64,000 bases of DNA from Thinopyrum elongatum (Eukaryota > Streptophyta > Magnoliopsida > Poales > Poaceae), in contig CM022302.1 of the NCBI GenBank assembly GCA_011799875.1, positions 57,825,599 through 57,889,598 on the forward strand, in the 5' to 3' direction. Numbering within the stretch: the first letter of the stretch is position 1; every line of letters begins with the position of its first letter. This document shows positions 11,253 through 21,950 of the stretch, in pieces. The notes beneath the pieces were generated by a model that searched no databases, had not been told where the DNA came from, and saw nothing but the letters and a program-made list of their open reading frames with translations. Position numbers and translations under genes: made by a program.

Positions 11253-11811
11253 GTTGTTCACAGTGGTAATCTAGTCTGCGTGATCGGAGATCCCGTGAAT
11301 TAGATGTGGAAGACAAGCTGTTGATCAACTGAGAGGAGAGTATCCTTACTGTTAACAATACCACTCCATGAAGATGCAATACTCTCCTAAATCTGCATGG
11401 CAGGTTGATGTATATCTTAATGTGTTCTAAGTGGCTCTTTGAAGCAGAGATGTTGTCCTGCAGAACATCTTTTAAAGAACGCATCTATATGAGTCTGATT
11501 GTTAAACGTCGCAATCTATGAGAGTAGGGTTCTCTCTAGTAAACTCATGAAAGGTCTCAGAGTATGACGCATAAGCTCCACCCGCGGGGAAGACCCACGG
11601 TAGCCACGTATCAGTCAAGGCTTTATGTGAAGCTAGATTCGCAGAAAACTTGCAGTTCAAGGCCCAGTCCACTGTTCAAGTTGCTTACTAGTGTAGCATA
11701 GAGTTCTAGGTGGAAGTTCAACTTAACAGTCTCCACTGCAGTACCGGTATATAAAACAGTGTTTTGGAACCAAAGGCAAATTTTGTGTGCCTCTGGGATC
11801 TGGTGGGGGAT
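11253..11811 (+). other. 3' untranslated region of the copia element with polypurine tract
   Basis: Non-coding sequence between the pol stop and the 3' LTR. The tract GGTGGGGGA at 11802-11810, directly before the LTR, is the likely plus-strand primer. Confidence 0.75.
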
Positions 11812-12879
11812 TGCTGGAATTTTGTCTATTTTGGGCCAAGCCCAATAGCAGTTTCAGAAATTCCTAATAAATCCTAGAGGCCCACGCAGCCCATTCGTGC
11901 AAGGCAAGAGGTGGAACTAAAGTTTAGTCCCACATTGCTAGTTTAGAGGGAGTTGGACCTCCTTATAAGGGAGGTTCTTTCCCCACATGTATGAGGATGA
12001 GAACAAGAGAGACATCCACGCGTGCTCCTCCTCTGCCGCCCGCCTCGTCACGACGCGCCGCGGGTTGCGGGAATGAGCCGAGCCGATGTCTAAATTTTTG
12101 CCACGCATGACGAGTATACGAAAGGTCGTGCGGGAGCTGAAACGTTTTCTGTAGTGGACACTGAATCCGAACGGCTCGCCTCTTCGGCTGAAGTCTGTTC
12201 GTTTCGTCTCCCTCGTTCTCTTCAGCTCCCGGCGCAGCCTCTCGCCTGCTTCTCTTGCGCCTATAAAAGGGAGGTCGCTCCTCTCAGAGAGATGCACAAG
12301 AACTACTTCTTCCTCTCACCACCGGTTCCTATCGCTGAGTTGCTGCTGTCTTCCTCATCCCGGATTGCGGCGTGCACCGCGAGTCGGAACAGTAGGCCTC
12401 CGAAACCGCACCTCTTTGAGTCCTGTGCGGGAGAAGGGTGATAAGGTTTTTGGGGAGCGCTCTGCGTGACTACTGACTCCTTCGTCACGGACGCCCCGGA
12501 CTCCGACGACTACTTCCCCGACGACGACTTCTTCCCCAACGTCGACAACCTCCTCGACGACATGGCTGGCGAGGATGTCGAACCCAAGTCCAGTGCTTCT
12601 GCTGTTGCTGTCCCGTACGTGTTCTTACTCTTTCTGTTAGAGGCCCTGCCACAATTCCTTGTTCTAGTGTTTGCCCTAGATATGTTAGCTTCTAATTCAT
12701 ATATGCAACTTGCTATACTGTCTGCTCTAGATATGTTTAGTTACAGTTCGTATATGAAGATGCTATTTACCTTGTCTTTGTCAGATCACATGACTTGTTT
12801 TATCACTGCTATATTAGTCATGCTTTATCTAGTATTTTTGTTAATAAAATCATTCGGTAAATTCCTCATATTTCCAACA
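11812..12879 (+). repeat. 3' LTR of the copia element
   Basis: 1068 bp, TG...CA ends. It keeps the TATA box CTATAAAAGG (12261-12270) that is missing from the 5' copy. Divergence from the 5' LTR comprises large deletions plus scattered substitutions. Confidence 0.95.
12262..12268 (+). promoter_or_regulatory. LTR TATA box
   Basis: TATAAAA sits in the mid-LTR GC-rich context typical of an LTR core promoter. It is present only in the 3' LTR. Confidence 0.6.
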
Positions 12880-12884
12880 CTCCT

Positions 12885-13184
12885 TTGCTTGCTGCTTGAC
12901 TTGTTGCTCTCATGTCAATCTGGAGGTGAATTCGTATGTTGTGTATAAAGGTAGGATTCCAGGAGTATACAGGCCAACATGCAATGAACAAGCCAAAGGT
13001 TACCGAGGCAGCTCCTTTCAAGGAGGGTTTAAGACAAGGCGGCAGGCAGATGATGACTACCACAAATTCATGCTCGAATAGAACAGCAACAATGACGTTC
13101 GCAAGGAGGCTGCTTAGTTTAGGCAGTGTGGGTTGAAGAAGTTCATCATTGCGGTCCAGTTCGTCGTGATTCTAGTGTTGTTTT
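12885..13184 (+). pseudogene. Decayed host gene with viroplasmin/RNase H1 N-terminal-like domain
   Basis: One frame (12899-13081) reads SYVVYKGRIPGVY, then GSSFQGGFKTRRQADDDY. This matches the pattern of the small domain (Pfam Cauli_VI) found at the N-terminus of RNase H1 and in many small plant proteins. The Trp-rich middle expected after GVY is changed, and the frame ends at TAG 13079-13081. Readable sequence continues to a hydrophobic stretch (GLKKFIIAVQFVVILVLF, about 13133-13186), as in the membrane-anchored grass versions. The copia element inserted just upstream. It is a broken relic with no clear start. Confidence 0.6.
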
Positions 13185-13186
13185 AG

Positions 13187-13905
13187 TCTTGTGATGGTTG
13201 TGATCATATGAAATGGAATGATCACTTGTTACTTGTTAGGGGTGCTAGATGGTAAGATGATCACATAAGGTATAAGGTTACTAGAACCAGTCAAATGTGT
13301 GCAATCAAACAACGTACAATGCATCAGAGCACCCATACACATGCAACCAAACATGGGTAGATATTATTGCGTTGATGCATGGAGGCCAGATGCAGGCAAC
13401 TAAACCATGTGTAGAGCATGGTTTTGAGCCTGCATTAGCTCAATCTGTCTCATATGAGCAACAAATGTAAGGAGAAGAAAAAACAGTGGAGACAACCAGA
13501 CATGCCCCAAATGCATGGACTGCGTCATGTTGAAGCAGGAGAAAAAGCCTAGAGTTTTGGTAATTGTTGTGTGTCTTCCAATTCTACCCTTGGGCAAAAA
13601 TATACTACTCCTTATGTTGTCCAGTAGTATCGGTGGATCTAGGCCATGGGCTCATAATTTTCAATGGGTGTGACTAGGTTTAGTCGACTAGGACTTAACC
13701 AAGTCTCGGTTAAATGAAATAACACATGAAAAAGAGAAAAGAAAATATGTGAAAGAAAATTTTGTGCGAATCTTCACATAAGATCTCACGAATATAGCAT
13801 CGACTGAGACAAAGATACCATAAAAGGACTCATAATCCATGTACACCCCAAACGATGGTTTGATCAATACACATGGAATACTTTAGATTTTCATAGTTTT
13901 TTTTC
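13187..13905. other. Intergenic, downstream of the NPF gene
   Basis: No gene or transposon boundary recognised. It contains the 3' flank of the minus-strand transporter gene. Confidence 0.4.
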
Positions 13906-13945
13906 AGTGTCAGGCCATTGGCTCGGAGTGAATCTTCTAGGCGGC

Positions 13946-16900
13946 CTAGCGCTTCAGCTGCACGTCCACGTCGATGTCAATGGTCTTAGTAGACTCCGCC
14001 TTGTACTTGTACCTGCTGGCGAGCAGAGCAAAGGCGATACAGTTGGCGATGGCGAGCAATGTGAGGAACGCGTAGTAATAGTCGAGGTGTGAGGCGTTGA
14101 GGTTGTTGGACACCCAGGCTTTGCCCGTCCTCTCGCGCGTCACCCGCGCCACCAGTGACAAGAGGAAGCTGCTGAGGACGTTGCCCACGCCGTACGCCGT
14201 CAGTGACAGCGCTGTGCCGAGGCTCTTCATGCTTTCGGGCGCCTGGTCGTAGAAGAACTCGATCTCGCCCGCCAGCACGAACCCGTCCGCCATGCCCATC
14301 AGCACGTACTGCGGCAGGAGGACGAAGATGGTGAGGGGGAGCACGCCGCCGGTCACGTCCAGCCCGTGGCTCCGCGCGTAGCTCAGGCGCCGGTTCTCGG
14401 TGAGCGCCGCCGTCGCCATCGTCAGGACCTGGATCAGCTGCCCGATGCCCATCCTCGTGAGGAGGGTGATGCCTCTTGGGTTCTTGGTGTACCTTCGCAT
14501 GGCCTTGACGAAGAGCCGGTCGTAGACCACGCTGGTGATGAGCATGCTGAGCGTGACGAACGCGCCGAGGCTGGCCGGTGGGATCTGGAAGTGTGGCCCC
14601 ATGTGTCGGTCCATGGTCGTGCCCTGCTTCACGAACAGTGTGTTGGTCTGGGCGATGAGCGTGCACGGCACGAACATGGTCACCACAAAAGGGACCAGCT
14701 TCAAGATCTGCTTCGTCTCCTCCACCTCCGTCACCGTGCAGAGGCTCCATTTTGAGGTCGAGGACGCGCCACCGACGTCCTTCACAGATGCCTTGTTGAG
14801 GAACCACATGTCGTTCGTGGAGCCCATCCGGAACTTGTGCTTCCTCATGTATGCCTCGAGCTCCAGCTCATGCAGCTCATTGGCGTTCGCCGGCAAGGGG
14901 AGGTGCCGTTTGCACAGCGCGGCGGCGAGCACCTTGCCAATGCGCGTGATCGCGCTGCCCTGAGGCACCTTGTGGCGGTACATAGGCGTGCCGACGAGGA
15001 AGATGACGATGGAGACGACGAGGCCGAGAGTGGGGATGCCATAGCCGATGGACCAGCTGACGTTGTCCTGGAGGTAGACGAGGACTGTCGAGGAGAAGAG
15101 GATGCCCGTGAAGATGGTGAACATCCACCAGTTGAAGAAGGAGAGCTTGTGGGTCTTCTCCCGGGCGTCAAAGTCGTCGAACTGGTCCGCGCCCATGGTT
15201 GAGATGTTAGGCTTCGTGCCGCCGTTCCCCAAGGCGACGATGTAGAGACCGCCGAAGTAGACGCCCACCTGCAGGGCTGACGCCGACGGACAGAGTTTGT
15301 CGACGCATGGCGGAGGCCTGAGCGCTCCCACCGTCACGGCCAGTGTCAGTAGCATCATCCCCTGCACATCAAGGCATCCACATCATTTCTAGTCTCTTTT
15401 TTTTTCCTTCTAGAGCAAGTACTCCCTCCCTTCCATAAAGTAGTACATATAGATTTACTAGAAAAGCAAACTTTACAAACTTTGACCAAATTTATAGATA
15501 AAAATATATACATTTAGAATTCCAAATGCATATCCTTAGGTACATCACAAGACATACTTTCATATTGTATACATTTTATATTATAGATATACATTTTATT
15601 TACAAACTTGGTCAAAGTTTATAAAGTTAGTCTTTCTAGAAAATCTATATACAGTACATTATGAAACAAAGGGAGTATATATAACTATATGGGCTTTGCT
15701 ACATCTACGTAAATATTCTACATAGGTTTACGGGAAAGCTGACTTGTAATGATTTGATTGGAAGAGAAAAACTAGCTCGGGCCTCATCCAGCAAAATTCA
15801 GGAGGGAGAGAATTAGATTAGGAAGGTTAAGTTAGATTATGTAGGTAGTTATGCAGGTGTAGGCTTATTGTAACTATATACTATCTACATAGTCATACTA
15901 CTTTGTAAATTTAGCCGGTTTTGAGGATGGCGTTTTGGTGCACAGAAGCATATGTTCCCGTATATGAACATTAAAATAAAACAGAAATAGTCAAATACTT
16001 TTTAAAAATAAATTCTTGGCACCAAATATGCATAAGTTTTCTAGGTGTGCGCAACATTTCGTGGTCATATGACATCAAAGGAGCTCTGGACAAAACAAAA
16101 AACAAAAATTTGAGTTCCACGAAAAGTTAAAATTTCTTGATTTTGGGGCACTGATTTTGTTTTTACTGCCGCAAGCTCTTCAAATGTCATGTTGTCATGA
16201 AATTTCGCACGCACATAGAAAACTTGTTCATCATTGATGTACAAAAAAATTCAGTTTTTCTATTTTGTTGCTATTTCACTTGAATTTACTGTTCACCGGG
16301 AGCAGATAAACTCGTGATCAGCTATGGTTTTCCGTTTTGTTATTTTTTCTGAAGAGGTTAAAAACAAAAAAAAAAAGGTCTCTACATCATTGCGATGCAC
16401 ACGACCATTCGATTTTGTTATTTGGTTGGCTATAAAACTTTTTCTTTTTGTTCAGTCTTTCTTATCTTTTCATGCGTATGTGTGTGTGTTAGTCCTTTCT
16501 TCTTCGTGTGTCTACACGCGTGTCTGAGGGTGTGTACATGCGCGTGTGTGTCTGTGTATGTGCTTTTTGCTTGCGTGCGCATGTGCGTGTGTGCATGACA
16601 TGGAATTTATCTTCGAGACAACAATTAATTATTAATATTTGTTCTGTTGTTTGGGAAATTCGTGTGTGATAAAAGAAAGATACCTTACGAATCAAGCTCT
16701 CAATCAAATACTCCGCCAAATCTATGGATAAGGAGAGGAGACGGTTGGTTACCATGAAATAGATGGCGGAGCCGATGACGAAGGTCCAGTAGCGGCCGAG
16801 GTAGGCGTCGGCGAGGTGGGCGCCGATCAAGGGCGTGATGAAGACGGCGCCGGACCAGTTGGTGACGTTGTTGGACGCCTCCACCGTCCCCTGGTGCATC

Positions 16901-17196
16901 TTCTCCGTGAGGTAGACGAAGAGGTTGGACGCGATCCCGTAGTACGCCATCCGCTCGAACAGCTCGTACACTGCCATGGATGATGGATGGACTGGGTGCA
17001 TGAGGAACAGAAGCAAGCGTGTGCATGATCAGCTGGTTGGTCGGTAATGATACCTACCTACGATGAAGGAGCAGGCGGTCCAGCCGCCCCTCTTGGAGCG
17101 GAGCACGGGGTTGCCCCGGAGATCCACCGACCCGTCCTGCGCGTACTCCGGCCGCCCGGTGCCGCTCTCCACGGCCAGGCTCTCCGCCGCCGCCAT
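13946..17196 (-). CDS. NRT1/PTR family (NPF5-like) transporter, three exons
   Basis: A proton-coupled transporter of the nitrate/peptide (POT/PTR) family, a 12-helix plasma- or vacuolar-membrane protein. Exons on the minus strand are 17196-17058, 16970-16753 and 15361-13946. All introns have GT-AG ends (87 bp and 1391 bp), and the joined frame gives 590 residues, normal for the family. The start MAAAESLAVESGTG leads into DGSVDLRGNPVLRSKRGGW, the usual NPF N-terminus. The proton-coupling motif ExxER appears as YELFERMAYYG; other family motifs are GTVEASNNVTNW, GGTKPNISTMGADQFDDFD and FFYDQAPESMKSLGT. The closest subfamily I recognise is NPF5 (Arabidopsis PTR3/NPF5.2-like). Substrate cannot be told from sequence. 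No stop or frameshift is seen, so it is probably functional. Confidence 0.95.
15422..15675. mobile_element. Stowaway-type MITE in intron 2 of the NPF gene
   Basis: Starts CTCCCTCCCTTCC and ends with the inverse ACAAAGGGAG, flanked by TA on both sides (15420-15421 and 15676-15677). The 254-bp length, TA duplication and CTCCCTCC terminus fit Stowaway (Tc1/mariner) elements. Confidence 0.92.
15678..16330. other. Intron 2 remainder, probable older repeats
   Basis: Non-coding. The stretches 15690-15890 and 15915-16300 look like degraded DNA transposon sequence common in Triticeae introns, but no clear terminal repeats could be paired. Confidence 0.35.
16478..16600. repeat. GT-rich simple repeat in intron 2
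   Basis: Imperfect (TG)n with interspersed TGTGCATG and TGCGCG motifs. Confidence 0.6.
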
Positions 17197-17226
17197 TGCT
17201 GCTACCTACTAACCTGCCTTGTTGTA

Positions 17227-17256
17227 GCAGTGCGCGCGCTCTCTCTCTCTCTCTCA
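17227..17256 (-). repeat. (GA)n tract in the 5' leader of the NPF gene
   Basis: On the minus strand this is a (GA)n run about 40 bp upstream of the ATG at 17196. GA-rich 5' leaders and core promoters are common in plants; function here is an inference. Confidence 0.5.
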
Positions 17257-17611
17257 AGGTAGTAATATGTATCAGCGCGAGCTGCTATCAAGTGACGGAC
17301 GGGAAGTGCATGCATACACCGTACGGCCGCTCGGCCGGCCGGCAGACGCAGACGAGGTCAACGTCGCGCAATGCAAGTAGTTAAGGTGCTAGACCCACGT
17401 GGCGTGCACGGATAGTCTCTGCCGTGATCTGTGATGCCAGGCTGCTGTGATCTGCCGTGCATATGGGAATATAAGTAGTTGGATTGATTAAGCGACGCAA
17501 ATCAAGCTACTACCGATTCGCATCGACTCTATACTTTCGATTCGCATATTTATCCCAGCGGTCCTACAATACTGTTGCTGTGATCCGCCGTACACGTCAG
17601 ACTAATCGATA

Positions 17612-17845
17612 CTATTTTCGTCCTGGTTTATTGGTCCCTTTTATATTTTATGTCAAATTTTGATCATATATTTAACTAACAAAATGTTAATGCGTGTCAT
17701 AAAAAATTATATCATTAAATTTGTATTTGAACATAGTTTTCGATGATATTATTTTTGCTACGTATAATTTGTATTTTATTAGTTAAGATAATGATCAAAA
17801 TATGACCCAAAATAGGAGGGCATTAATAAATCAAGACAGAGATAG
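17612..17845. mobile_element. Stowaway-like MITE upstream of the NPF gene
   Basis: The 234-bp element starts CTATTTTCGTCCTGGTTTATTGG and ends with an imperfect inverse ending AGACAGAGATAG, flanked by TA (17610-17611 and 17846-17847). It lies about 415 bp upstream of the NPF start codon. Confidence 0.85.
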
Positions 17846-17847
17846 TA

Positions 17848-18235
17848 TTCATGGAGAATAGAGCATACATCATTCGCTTGTCTGTCTCGCTGATTCACGC
17901 AGATTCGTGGCGGCGAAACGAGATCCTCCAGAGTCCTATACAACCCCCGGAGCCGGACACATGGTCCTTATTCGCTGTTGTGTGGAAATGTATGTCATCG
18001 TACTGTCAATCAATGATGAAAAGAGATGCATGTCACATCATACTGCCGTGCGCATGTTGATTTGTATGGCCGTCTGACGTGGTGAAGAGCTAGGGACAAC
18101 GAGAAATGTGAGACTATGGAAGTAGTATGGAGCAAAACGACAGTCAGCAAAGATGCGAGAGCTGCACGGTACTGTATCGTCATGTTGGCTTTCTAGACCT
18201 AGGTTTGATTCCCGGCTGGTGCATTGTGTTCTTTG
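17848..18235. other. Intergenic, no gene recognised
   Basis: No feature supported. Confidence 0.4.
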
Positions 18236-18450
18236 AAAAAAAAATTGAGGACTATTTTGTATAATACAGTGTTATGAGAGACAGAGCCGGCATATTGTCT
18301 TAGATTTTAATGAGAACATCTCCTCTCACCAAACGTGCATCCCCGAAAATACTGAAATAAATTTAGAATAAATACGAGCACCAGGATTTGAACCCTAGTG
18401 GGCTGAGGATATCATTATCCTCCTAACCATCCAACTACAGGTTGGTTCGC
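18236..18450 (-). mobile_element. Au-like tRNA-derived SINE
   Basis: On the minus strand there is an RNA polymerase III A-box-like TAGTTGGATGG (plus 18427-18437). About 33 bp further on is a B-box GGTTCAAATCC (plus 18384-18394), followed by GGTGCTCGTATTTATTC and a T-rich tail near 18237-18246. The order and wording match what I recall of the Triticeae Au SINE. No clear target duplication was found. Confidence 0.65.
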
Positions 18451-19145
18451 AATGTGCACGGGATGTCTTGATGTGCGTGTCATCCCCAAAAGGGCACCAA
18501 CAACCCACCAGATGCACACGTGATTAGAACACCACATTTAAAGTCCCTCGTTTTCTTGCTTGCTGCAGGCATGACGAAAAAAAAGTAAAGCCGCAACGAC
18601 ATAGTCTTGCATAGGCAATCATTGGGTTTAGTAGCCTCGTCGCCATGACTCTGGTGGCTGCCGATGGTGGAGATGCAACAAAGACGATGTAGGAGAGCAT
18701 GAGCACCGCCGACATACCCCTCAAGGTAGCCGCCAATAGAGGTCTTCCAATAATAGCATCGTTTCTCTTATCACGCATCCAACATATGTACACGACATGC
18801 TTTTATATGTGAGGTGTTGATGGGCAATGGAACAATTGTAGTTGTTGGTGCTGATGGGCTAGGGACCGAAACCAGTTAATGGTTTTGGGTGCCCAGAATG
18901 TGGGAAAGGACCCCCCCCCCCCCCCCCCCCCCCCCCTCCTCTCAGTCAATAACAATTTGGGAGTAACTTCAACATTTTCCCCTCTCTTGATGGTATGGTT
19001 AGCAAACATCGTTAGCCCGCTGTTAGTACAAACAACACGCCAAAATAATGTGAACAATGACCTATGAGATGCCACAGAACCACAATATTTATAGTTCATC
19101 TTTTTATCTTGGAACGAAAAGCATAATACTCTATGGTATTTCCTC
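18451..19145. other. Intergenic with C26 tract
   Basis: No gene supported. A run of 26 cytosines lies at 18911-18936. A minus-strand open frame at 18524-18793 (89 codons) shows no recognised domain. Confidence 0.4.
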
Positions 19146-19327
19146 GTGGTGCTGTTTCTGTTTCTAGGATTATTTTTAGTAACTACGGTGTCGATTTCTT
19201 TTGCTATACATACTCTGTCCAAGCATGCTCTTTCGGGATTATTTTTTTATAATATGTTGTTGTTTTGGTTTTTAGGATTATTTTTTGTAACTAAGGTGTC
19301 GATTTTCCTTTTGATACATACTCTGTA
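19146..19327. repeat. Imperfect tandem duplication, period about 108 bp
   Basis: The segment AGGATTATTTTTAGTAACTA...GGTGTCGATTT...GATACATACTCTG at 19166 recurs at 19274 with few differences. A partial third GGGATTATTT copy lies at about 19234. Confidence 0.7.
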
Positions 19328-19380
19328 GAAATATGCCTGATAAACATGGCGTCACCAACAATCACTACTGGAAACAGGAA

Positions 19381-19462
19381 ATTTGCCATCAGCCAGTTCT
19401 TTGCCGTCTGCTTTCCGTCTGCTATAAAAAAGCAGACGACAAAGAACTGGCTGATGGCAAAT
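19381..19462. repeat. Near-perfect subterminal hairpin of the CACTA element
   Basis: A 33-bp arm at 19381-19413 pairs with 19430-19462 with a single mismatch across a 16-nt loop. The arms carry the subterminal motif TTTGCCGTCTGC. Confidence 0.9.
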
Positions 19463-19639
19463 ATACAGTTTGCTAGTTCTTTGCCGTCTGCCAGCGGACG
19501 GCAAAGGTCCCAAAGGCTGACGGCAAAGAGCCCAGCTAGGCCCCACTGGACCCTGGGGCTGGTTAGGTCAGACGGACGGGTTGGATGCCGTCCGCCTGCT
19601 CTTTGCTGTCTGCTAGCAGATGACAAAGAGGCTGCTTAA

Positions 19640-20060
19640 GTAACGGTCGTGCCCCCCTCTCTCTCTCTCTCTCCCATTCTCTCTCCCACCTCTGTCTCTC
19701 TCCCCCACCTCTCACTCGCGCGCCGCCCCCCAGAGGCAGAGCCGCCGCCGGCCAGCCCCGCCCGCCGGAGCCCTCCCCGCTGCTGGCCAGCCCGCCCGCC
19801 CCGCCCCCCGGACCCAGGCCGCGGCGGCCGCCTCGCCCCCGCCCCATCGCCGGAGCAAGGCCGCGGGGCCCCTGCGCCGCCCCGCCCCCGCCGCCAGAGC
19901 CACGCCGCCGGCCCCCTCCCCGCAGCCATCCTCCACGGCTGACCTCGCCGGAGCCAAGGTGAGAGTTTGTTCATTTTTTTCTTCTGTTTTTTGCTGTTTA
20001 GGTTTAGGTTTAGTGCTAATTGTAGATTTTAGTTAGTGCTAGGTTTAGGTTTAGATAATT
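19640..20060. other. CT repeat, GC-rich leader-like region of the CACTA element
   Basis: A (CT)n run at 19657-19690 is followed by about 250 bp of very C/G-rich sequence (Pro/Ala/Arg codons in every frame), then a GTGAGAG donor-like site near 19961. This looks like a transcribed leader with a 5' intron upstream of TNP2. Open frames here are composition artefacts. Confidence 0.4.
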
Positions 20061-20069
20061 AGAAGAGGG

Positions 20070-20134
20070 AGAAGAAAGATGAAAAAAAAGAATAAGTAGA
20101 AGAAGAGGAAAAAGGAAAAGGATAATAATAATAA

Positions 20135-20165
<31 letters not shown>

Positions 20166-20355
20166 AGGGGGAGGAGGAGGAGGAGAAAAGAAGAAGAAGA
20201 GGAGGAGGAGAAGAAAAGATGAAGAAGAAGAAGAAGAAGAAGAAGAAGAAGAAGAAAGAGGAGAAGAAGAAGAAGAAGAGGAAAAAGGAAAAGAAGGAAG
20301 AAGAAGAAGAAGAAGAAGAAGAAGAAGAGGGGAAGAGGAGGAGAAGAAGAGGACT
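20070..20355. repeat. (GAA)n/(GAG)n purine microsatellite
   Basis: About 285 bp of almost pure A/G sequence, mostly GAA and GAG triplets on the plus strand. Confidence 0.95.
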
Positions 20356-20719
20356 ATATGTCATTAGCAATATGATTTTTTTCATAGTTTGAAGTGACAA
20401 TGCTTTATGTGATGTGATGTCCTAAATTTTTTTGACTCGGTAAAATTTACAGGCTTTGTCATCGTCGTCGAAGTTTTTGGTCCGCGATCCCGCCGTTGTT
20501 CGACTACTTCCTCTACAACCGAGGTTGAGCTACGAATCCACCTTCACCTCCTACACTCTTTTAATCATGTCAGTAGATTTCATTTTCATGCTAAGTCGCG
20601 TAACCTAGGCATCTCCCGTCCGAAGGGTTGCATCGATAAATATGCATTCAGTTGCATATTTATCACCGTAACTCATTCGGATTGTCCAGCGATTTCCACG
20701 GACAACCTGAGGATGTTTA

Positions 20720-20901
20720 GATTGGGTACGTTCTCCATGCTCTACCCCATTCCAAGACAAAATTTCGGCAGCGCCTCCCTATTGTTCTCCGGATGCACAT
20801 TCTCTCAGCATTTTGCCGAGACGTGTATTTGGAGAACAGCGGGGAGGTGCTACCGAAATTTTGTCTCGGAATGGGGTAGAGCATGGAGAATGTACTCAAT
20901 C
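20720..20901. repeat. Long imperfect hairpin (71-bp arms) upstream of TNP2
   Basis: The arm 20720-20790 is the reverse complement of 20831-20901 at 63 of 71 positions, with a 40-nt loop. Five of the eight differences would still pair as G-U in RNA. It sits inside the CACTA element about 180 bp before the TNP2 start. Confidence 0.9.
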
Positions 20902-21007
20902 TACACATACTCGGGTGGGATTAGGACATATCTTTACCTATTAGAGTGTAGGTTGCATCGACGTAATAAAATTGACAAACTAGATTAACTGATGAATATA
21001 CATGCTG

Positions 21008-21008
<1 letters not shown>

Positions 21009-21053
<45 letters not shown>
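21009..21053. repeat. (TA)n microsatellite
   Basis: An uninterrupted TA run directly upstream of the TNP2 gene. Confidence 0.95.
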
Positions 21054-21055
<2 letters not shown>

Positions 21056-21950
21056 CTTGTGTGTCTAGTAGCTAGGTAAGATGAGTGATCGTGCGTGGAT
21101 GTACACCGGTCACACTAGTCAGAAAGACATGACCAATGAATGGTTAACAAAAACCAAGGGGTTTGTGAGAGCCGCATTTGCAAATGGCCAGAGAAAAACC
21201 TGGTGCCCCTGTGTCCGGTGTAACAATTGGCACAAAAGGATAGAGGATGAAATGGGTAAACACCTGCAGAAGAGTGGTTTTACGCCCGGTTTTACGGTGT
21301 GGACATTTCATGGTGAGTCTGCCCAACGTGCCAGAGCTGAGGTGGTTCGTCGTCGCACCGACGAGCATGGTACCGGGATGGAAGACATGGTGCAAGACTT
21401 TGATGATGCTCGGGATTCGGACGATGAGATGGAGGAATCTGTAAAGGCCTTCAATGAAATGTTGGAGTCTTCAAAACGTCCTCTCCACGAGCACACTGAG
21501 CTTTGTTAGCTGTATGCCATCTCACAAGTAATGGCTCTGAAGGCTCAATTCAACTTGGGCAGAGAATGCTACGACGCGATGATGACAGTATTTGGATGCT
21601 TTCTACCCAAAGGCCATGTAATGCCTGCAAACCTATACCAGTCGGACAAAATCCTCCGTGCACTTAAGATGCCCTATGAGAAGATAGATGCCTGTGAGAA
21701 AGGATGTGCCTTATTTGGGCTTGAGTATGCGGACTTGAACTATTGTCCCATTTGCAAGTCTTCCAGGTATGTTGTGGTAGACAACGGTATGGGTGAGAAG
21801 ACGCAGACCAAAATCCCCGTTAATGTTCTTCGGTATATGCCAATCGTACCAAGACTTCAACGTCTTTTCATGGTTGAAGAGACGTCCAGACAGATGACAT
21901 GGCACAAAATGGGCAAAAGAACCGAACTAGATGTAGATGGGAATCTGATG

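Larger units (their letters stand above)
3874..12879 (+). mobile_element. Complete Ty1/copia LTR retrotransposon
   Basis: The element is bounded by LTRs starting TGCTGGAATT and ending CAACA, flanked by the 5-bp target duplication CTCCT (3869-3873 and 12880-12884). Internal order is gag, protease, integrase, reverse transcriptase, RNase H, the Ty1/copia order. A CACTA transposon (7903-10390) is inserted in the reverse transcriptase region. Four in-frame stop codons and a damaged 5' LTR make it inactive. I cannot name the family; the proteins are of the Tnt1-like general type. Confidence 0.95.

Noticed and set aside
14366..15202. Plus-strand open frames opposite the NPF gene
   Set aside because: They are shadows of the GC-rich third-codon positions of exon 3 on the minus strand.
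18190..18225. tRNA-like T-arm sequence (GGTTTGATTCCCGG)
   Set aside because: No acceptor stem, anticodon arm or matching D-arm could be built; probably a SINE or chance fragment.
19563..19974. Open frames in the GC-rich region
   Set aside because: Pro/Ala/Arg/Gly-only translations in all frames reflect base composition, and the region precedes TNP2 as a leader.
20059..20400. Ser/Phe-rich open frame on the minus strand
   Set aside because: It is a translation of the GAA/GAG microsatellite.
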